DNA from: Anaerolineae bacterium
GTDB lineage: Bacteria; Chloroflexota; Anaerolineae; Aggregatilineales; Phototrophicaceae
Assembly: GCA_016788625.1 (NCBI GenBank)
Contig: JAEUQX010000252.1
Span: 1 to 36,525, forward strand
Reading direction: 5' to 3'
DNA: 36,525 bases
The notes under the pieces are model-generated. The model was not told where the DNA came from. It did no database searches and saw only the letters and a list, made by a program, of their open reading frames with translations. The stretch's first letter is position 1. The number at the start of each line of letters is the position of its first letter. A program made the position numbers and the translations under genes. Shown piece after piece: positions 32,412-36,525 of the stretch.

Positions 32412-32885
32412 ATGCAAGTACTCACCATTCGCCCGGCGCGCAGCAGTGATCTCCCGCAGCTCACGCACCTCTGGCACGAGCAACTGATCCTACGGCAGCA
32501 AACTGACATGCGGTTGCGGCTTGGAGATGACGCTCCACGGCACTGGGCTAAGGCTGCTGAGTCCTGGCTGGACGCGCCTGACCGGGCATTCTTCGTGGCT
32601 CACACCGATGCCGAGGTGCTGGGTTTCATCATGGCGTCGCTGCAGCGTTTCCCGCCTGGCGCGCTGCCGGGGGTTCTGGGCGTGGTGGTTGATCTGGTCG
32701 TTGATCTGCACCAGCAGGGCGGCGGCGTGGGTCGCGCGCTGTTCGCGGCACTGCGAACATGGTTCGTAGAGCAGGGCGTGCAGCAGGTGATCATTCGCGC
32801 GCCAGAGCGTTCAACGGTGGGGCAGGCGTTCTGGCGTTCACAGGGCGCGGCAGAAGTGGTAGGGTGGTTGTGGCTGAAACTGTAA
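32412..32885 (+). CDS. GNAT-family N-acetyltransferase, first of two
   Basis: A 157-residue GNAT protein. It begins with the typical strand LTIRPARSSDLPQLTHLW. The acetyl-CoA pyrophosphate site is QGGGVGRALFAAL (about residues 101-113), preceded by the strand GVVVDLVVDLHQ and followed by GVQQVIIRAPERSTVGQAFWRSQGA. It would transfer an acetyl group to an amine; the substrate is unknown. The open frame extends upstream past the divergent gene start, but ATG at 32412 is the first start consistent with the family N-terminus. It overlaps the following GNAT gene by about 16 bases, indicating tight co-expression. Confidence 0.8.
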   Translation: MQVLTIRPARSSDLPQLTHLWHEQLILRQQTDMRLRLGDDAPRHWAKAAESWLDAPDRAFFVAHTDAEVLGFIMASLQRFPPGALPGVLGVVVDLVVDLHQQGGGVGRALFAALRTWFVEQGVQQVIIRAPERSTVGQAFWRSQGAAEVVGWLWLKL

Positions 32886-33364
32886 TACGTCCGGCGAACA
32901 CGGACGACGGTGATGCGATTGGCGAATTGTGGCTGGCGCTGGTGGCATATCACCAGGCCTTAGACCCAGCGCTGCCCGGCGCGGCGTCAGGCGGTCAGCA
33001 TCGCTATGTGCGCCGCCTGCTCGACCGCCTGGAGGATCGCCATACGTGCGTCCTGGTGGCGGAGTTGGATGGGCGTGTAGTGGGTTATGCGCTGGCGATG
33101 GTCGCTGACCTGATGCCCGATATTTTTGACCAGCAGGCCAGCGGTTTTCTGGCCGATATTTACGTCGAGCCGGATGTGCGGCGCTTGGGTATTGGCCGGG
33201 CGCTGATCGAGTCGCTCAAAGCCTGGTTTCGCGAGCGGGGCGTGCGGCATTTCGATTGGCATGTTGCCGCGCAGAATCACGAAGGCATTGCCTTCTGGCG
33301 TGCGATAGGTGGGCAGGATGTGATGTTGCGGATGCGCGCGCAGATCGGAGAAAAGCATGACTGA
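32870..33364 (+). CDS. GNAT-family N-acetyltransferase, second of two
   Basis: A 164-residue GNAT protein starting VAETVIRPANTDDGDAIGELWLALV, the usual first strand and helix. The strand GFLADIYVEPDVRRLGIGRALIESLKAWF holds the R/Q-x-x-G-x-G/A acetyl-CoA loop (RRLGIG), followed by HFDWHVAAQNHEGIAFWRAIGG. The open frame extends to 32759, but that part is out-of-frame shadow of the first GNAT gene; GTG at 32870 (or 32864) fits the family start and has AGGG just ahead. It overlaps the AlaX gene by eight bases. The two GNATs are not close copies of each other, so they probably have different substrates. Confidence 0.8.
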   Translation: MAETVIRPANTDDGDAIGELWLALVAYHQALDPALPGAASGGQHRYVRRLLDRLEDRHTCVLVAELDGRVVGYALAMVADLMPDIFDQQASGFLADIYVEPDVRRLGIGRALIESLKAWFRERGVRHFDWHVAAQNHEGIAFWRAIGGQDVMLRMRAQIGEKHD

Positions 33365-34064
33365 ACTGATCTACCAAACGGAGAGTTACGTGCGCGAGTT
33401 TGAGGCACGGGTTGTCGCGCTGGATGTCGAGCAGAACGGCCTGCTGCTCGACCGGACAGCATTCTATCCCGGCGGGGGCGGGCAGCCGCACGATATGGGG
33501 CAGCTCATCGTGGGCGATACCATTTATCCGGTGACGAAAGTTGCGCGCGGTAATGTGCATATCATTGATGGCGAACTGCCCGGCGTGGGCACAGCCGTGC
33601 GCGGTGTGCTGGATTGGGAACGGCGCTACAAACTGATGCGGGTTCACACGGCCATGCATATTCTGTGCGGCGTGGTCTGGCGCGATTATGGCGCGAGCGT
33701 GACGGGCGGCAACATGGAACCGCTCAGCGGGCGCATGGACTTTGAGTTTGAAAAACTGGATCAGGCGTTGGTCAGTGAGATCGAGACGCGCATTAATGCG
33801 GAAGTGGCCGCCGCGCGCGATATTCGCGTCAAAATCCTGCCGCGCGAGGAAGCCTTCCAGATACCCGACCTGATTCGCACCAAGATCAACCTGCTGCCGG
33901 AAGGCATCCCGGAAGTTCGTACAGTCGAGATCGTCGGGCTGGATTTGCAGGCAGACGGCGGCACGCACGTCGCCAATACGCGCGAGGTGGGGCGCATTCG
34001 TCTGCCCGAATACAAGAACAAGGGCGGCATCAACAAACGCCTGTACGTGGAATTGGAGGCCTGA
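33357..34064 (+). CDS. AlaX-type alanyl-tRNA editing hydrolase
   Basis: A 235-residue stand-alone editing protein of AlaX-M size, which removes wrongly attached Ser or Gly from tRNA-Ala. It has the second-domain glycine motif FYPGGGGQPHDMG (37-49), the zinc HxxxH site H97-T-A-M-H101 and the second zinc site around GGTHVANTREVGRI (201-214), with H204. In alanyl-tRNA synthetase and many AlaX proteins the residue four before that His is Cys; here it is D200 (QADGGTH), so zinc would be held by three His and one Asp. ATG at 33357 overlaps the previous gene. The cytoplasmic tRNA-proofreading role is well supported by the family. Confidence 0.9.
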   Translation: MTELIYQTESYVREFEARVVALDVEQNGLLLDRTAFYPGGGGQPHDMGQLIVGDTIYPVTKVARGNVHIIDGELPGVGTAVRGVLDWERRYKLMRVHTAMHILCGVVWRDYGASVTGGNMEPLSGRMDFEFEKLDQALVSEIETRINAEVAAARDIRVKILPREEAFQIPDLIRTKINLLPEGIPEVRTVEIVGLDLQADGGTHVANTREVGRIRLPEYKNKGGINKRLYVELEA

Positions 34065-34086
34065 TACGCCAGGGGCGTAGCACTGC

Positions 34087-35091
34087 ATGATCAAACGAGT
34101 TCAACTGTTCCTAGGCCCGACCATGACACGTGTGTTCGTGGCCTGGTTTGCCATCACCGGGTTGATCAGCCTCATCCTGAACAGCATGGTCAGCCAGTAT
34201 GATTGGGTACAGCCTGTACAATCACTGATTGCCATCGCTTTCCTGGTCGGCGTGGTGATCATCGTCGCGCTGCGCCTTTCGCCGGGTGAACGCGGGCGCT
34301 GGTTAGCGATACTGCTGCCGTCCATCGTGGCGCTGTTCGTTGGCCTCGTGGTCGCGCCGCAGGTGGGTATCCTGCTGGTGGGCGGCGCGATTGGTTGGGT
34401 GATCGCCGGGGTGCTGCTCACCCGCAGCAAGATGCCGATGGAGTACCGCGAGGCCGTCAAGCTGTTGCGCAAGAACGAATACAACAAGGCCGCGCAGGTG
34501 ATGGAACGCATCATCGACATTGAGCCGAACGAACCGAACCACTATCGCTTCCGCGCGGAAATTTATCGACTGGCGGGCAAGCTCAAGCCAGCGATTCGCG
34601 ACTACCAGAAGATGACACAGATCGCGCCACAGTCCGCGCTGGCTTACAACGGATTAGCTGAGGTCTACTTGCAGAGCGCGCAGTACGATCTGGCTGTCGA
34701 GGCTGCGCGTAAGGCCAATACGCTCGCGCCGGATGATTGGGTCACTTATTACAATCTGGGCATGATTGAAGATCGCCTGAAACAGTCCGATGCGGTGATC
34801 GAGAACCTGAACAAAGCGCTGGCATTGAAAGTCAAGGATGCCCGTCACCGCCTGCTGATGCACCTGTATCTGCTGCGCGCGTATGCCCGCCTGGGGCGCA
34901 GCGAGGAGGCCGAGGCGCAGTTGAAGCTGCTCAAGAAACATGCGGGTGGGCTGGAAGAATGGCAGACCATCCTCAAGAGCGAGCAGGCCGAGACGCTGCG
35001 CGAGGTGTTGGGCGCGGATGTCGATTTGGCGCTGAAGCTCAGCACGGGCGAATGGACGCTGGCTGATCTGATGCGTGGGAAGACATTATGA
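34087..35091 (+). CDS. Membrane-anchored TPR protein, first of three
   Basis: A 334-residue protein with four hydrophobic helices in the first 115 residues (about 15-35, 44-62, 73-91 and 93-111), then a cytoplasmic tail of about five TPR repeats from residue 120 (NEYNKAAQVMERIIDIEPNEPNHYRFRAEIYRLAGKLKPAIRDYQKMTQIAPQ and on). Its end, GLEEWQTILKSEQAETLREVLG, is also seen in divergent form at the end of the next gene. No enzymatic motif is present. It likely holds a protein complex at the membrane. AGGGG lies about 11 bases before the ATG. The stop overlaps the next gene start by four bases. Confidence 0.78.
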   Translation: MIKRVQLFLGPTMTRVFVAWFAITGLISLILNSMVSQYDWVQPVQSLIAIAFLVGVVIIVALRLSPGERGRWLAILLPSIVALFVGLVVAPQVGILLVGGAIGWVIAGVLLTRSKMPMEYREAVKLLRKNEYNKAAQVMERIIDIEPNEPNHYRFRAEIYRLAGKLKPAIRDYQKMTQIAPQSALAYNGLAEVYLQSAQYDLAVEAARKANTLAPDDWVTYYNLGMIEDRLKQSDAVIENLNKALALKVKDARHRLLMHLYLLRAYARLGRSEEAEAQLKLLKKHAGGLEEWQTILKSEQAETLREVLGADVDLALKLSTGEWTLADLMRGKTL

Positions 35092-35957
35092 GCGCGCGCT
35101 TACGAGTAGTCGTCCTCTATGTGTCGCTCAGCCTGGGGCTGGTCGGCGGGCTGGTGTTCGTCGGCGGGCTGTTGGCGGAGGTATTCTCCGAACGGGCAGG
35201 GCGCGTTTCACTCTCTCCGGCGGTGCAGGTGGCGTTGGCGGGGCTGTGCTTGGCCGCGGTGATGTTCTTCATCTGGTTCATGCTGGTCGGCTGGCTGTTG
35301 GCGCGTCAGTCGCGCGAACAGGGTTCGGGCTATGGCGATGCTTACCGTCTGATCGAAGCCTTTCGTTTCCGCGAGGCCATCCCGCTGTTAGAACGCTCAA
35401 TCCGCGAGGGCAAAGAGACTTCGGAAGTATTGATGCTGCTCACCAGCGCGTATGCTTACGCCGGACAGTTGGGCAAAGCGCAGGCTACCGCTGACCGGGC
35501 TGTGCGTCTCTTCCCGGATGACCCCGGTTCGTATATCACGTTGGCGAACGGCTACCGTCTGCAAGCTGCCTATGACGAGGCTGCCCGCGCCCTGCGCCGC
35601 GCCGCCGAACTCGAACCCGATCAGCCTATTGTCTGGGCGGAACTCGGCTTTGTGCAGCACTTCGCGGGGGAATATGCTGCTGCTCTGGAGTCGTTCAAGC
35701 GCGCTGCCCAGTACGCTATGCCCGCGATGTACGGTGTGCGCGTATACTATCATCTGGCGCAGGCCTACCAGCGCGAGGCCAATACCGCTGCTGCCGTCAA
35801 CGCCATCGCGCGGATGATGAGCGCCCGCGAAGGGTTGAAGAGCTGGCAGGCCGGGCTGAGCGCGCTGCAAGGCACCGCTTACGGGCAGGCGCTCGGCTAT
35901 GAAATCTCCGCCATCCAGCGCGCCATCACCGAAGCTGACGCGGCGAACCTGGGGTAA
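35088..35957 (+). CDS. Membrane-anchored TPR protein, second of three
   Basis: A 289-residue paralogue with two N-terminal TM helices (about 7-28 and 42-68) and then TPR repeats over residues 80-235 (DAYRLIEAFRFREAIPLLERSIREGKETSEVLMLLTSAYAYAGQLGKAQATADRAVRLFPDD and on). The end, REGLKSWQAGLSALQGTAYGQALG, aligns with the end of the first copy. ATG overlaps the upstream stop (ATGA), so translation is coupled. Its partners and job are unknown; the row of three suggests a shared complex. Confidence 0.78.
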   Translation: MSARLRVVVLYVSLSLGLVGGLVFVGGLLAEVFSERAGRVSLSPAVQVALAGLCLAAVMFFIWFMLVGWLLARQSREQGSGYGDAYRLIEAFRFREAIPLLERSIREGKETSEVLMLLTSAYAYAGQLGKAQATADRAVRLFPDDPGSYITLANGYRLQAAYDEAARALRRAAELEPDQPIVWAELGFVQHFAGEYAAALESFKRAAQYAMPAMYGVRVYYHLAQAYQREANTAAAVNAIARMMSAREGLKSWQAGLSALQGTAYGQALGYEISAIQRAITEADAANLG

Positions 35958-35966
35958 CTAACACAT

Positions 35967-36525
35967 ATGGGACGTCTCACCGCCCGCCTGATCGCAGGGT
36001 TCCGCGCCTGGGAACGCCCGGCACAGATCGCTTTCATCATCGCCGTCGTGCTGCTTCTGGTCGCGCTCGTCGTGCTGCGGGCGGGGCCGCCAGAACTGCG
36101 CCAGCCCGCGCTGATCGGCTTCTTCGGCTTGTTCTTCGGTGCGCAGATCATTTTCATGTGGGCTAATCGCACGATGGTCACGCCTTATACCCAGGCGCAG
36201 CGCCGCTACCTGGCGGAGGATTTTGACAGCGCGCGCGCGATACTGGAGAAACTGCACCAGAGCGGCAAGGCAGATGTCTCCAGTCTGACGCTGCTCGCCA
36301 ATACCTATCGGCAGTTAGGGATGCTTGATCAAAGTGAGGAAGTTGTCAAAAGAGCTTTAGAGATTCGATCATTTGACCACTTTCCTCTATATGGTTTTGG
36401 CCGTACACTGCTAGTTAAGGGAGAGTACGCGGAAGCCAGCGCCCGTTTTCAGGAGGCGTTAGAAGCTGGCGCACCTCCGATTGTCGAGTTTGATCTGGGC
36501 GAGGCGTTGTTTCGTCAAGGGGCAG
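35967..36525 (+). CDS. Membrane-anchored TPR protein, third of three (3' end cut by window)
   Basis: An open frame of 186 codons running off the window end. It starts MGRLTARLIAGFRAWERPAQIAF, has two TM helices at about residues 20-38 and 48-66, and then TPR-like repeats (QAQRRYLAEDFDSARAILEKLHQSGKADVSSLTLLANTYRQLGMLDQSEEVVKRALEI and GRTLLVKGEYAEASARFQEALEAG). The layout equals the second copy. It begins nine bases after the previous stop. From about 36330 the DNA becomes richer in A/T with codons rare elsewhere in the operon (AGA, CTA, TTA). Its true length is unknown. Confidence 0.72.
   Translation, partial: MGRLTARLIAGFRAWERPAQIAFIIAVVLLLVALVVLRAGPPELRQPALIGFFGLFFGAQIIFMWANRTMVTPYTQAQRRYLAEDFDSARAILEKLHQSGKADVSSLTLLANTYRQLGMLDQSEEVVKRALEIRSFDHFPLYGFGRTLLVKGEYAEASARFQEALEAGAPPIVEFDLGEALFRQGA

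Noticed and set aside
1-36525. tRNA, rRNA, CRISPR arrays, insertion sequences, prophage
   Set aside because: I saw no cloverleaf or rRNA-like stretch, no regularly spaced repeats, and no transposase or integrase motifs on either strand.

Overview
The window is a high-GC, densely packed bacterial segment with about 35 protein genes and no RNA genes, insertion sequences, phage genes or CRISPR that I can see. Several features fit a Chloroflexota (Anaerolineae-like) chromosome: a Wzz/BY-kinase exopolysaccharide locus, a PTPS-related multi-span membrane protein, a signal-peptide dipeptide-binding protein without a lipobox, OppB/OppC permeases without adjacent ATPases, and membrane-anchored TPR proteins. 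The phylum is an inference from gene content, not from a marker tree.

Layout. (1) 1-4793, plus strand: an apparent operon of a 5'-truncated ketopantoate-reductase-like gene, two tandem isoprenylcysteine-methyltransferase-family membrane proteins, an alpha-alpha toroid protein, and a PaaK/CapK-type adenylate-forming enzyme translationally coupled to it. (2) 5015-6069: a small membrane protein coupled to a YjjX-type inosine/xanthosine triphosphatase. (3) 6293-10859: an orphan OmpR-family response regulator, a PyrK-like FAD/[2Fe-2S] protein, a beta-propeller-like protein, a MatC/SLC13 carrier and a short BLUF photoreceptor. (4) 10960-22834: a divergent hypothetical gene, then an eight-gene exopolysaccharide operon. 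It holds a Wzz-BY-kinase with an added C-terminal HTH, a Wzy/ligase-like polymerase, an anchored BNR protein, a 4-TM SMR/EamA protein, an FAD oxidoreductase, two GT4 glycosyltransferases and an initiating polyprenyl sugar-phosphate transferase. (5) 23027-25490, minus strand: a degenerate ImmA/IrrE-like protein, rsmD, a UroD-family protein and a small TPR protein. (6) 25631-29929: OppB/OppC permeases and a PsbP/MOG1-like exported protein, convergent with the cognate-looking substrate-binding protein. (7) 30041-36525: a large PTPS-related membrane protein, divergent from an operon of two GNAT acetyltransferases, an AlaX-type tRNA editing protein and three consecutive membrane-TPR proteins, the last cut by the window end.

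How the parts work together. The exopolysaccharide operon contains initiation (PNPT), elongation (two GTs), sugar tailoring (FAD enzyme), polymerisation (Wzy-like) and chain-length or kinase control (Wzz-BYK). No MATE-type Wzx flippase is present, so the 4-TM protein is the only transporter candidate inside the locus. The permease/binding-protein genes form a peptide-type importer lacking local ATPases. The most unusual points are the BY-kinase-HTH fusion, the toroid plus adenylating-enzyme operon with duplicated methyltransferases, a DxDxDG insertion in OppB, changed catalytic or metal residues in RsmD, AlaX and the ImmA-like protein, and GC-rich palindromes in three convergent gaps.
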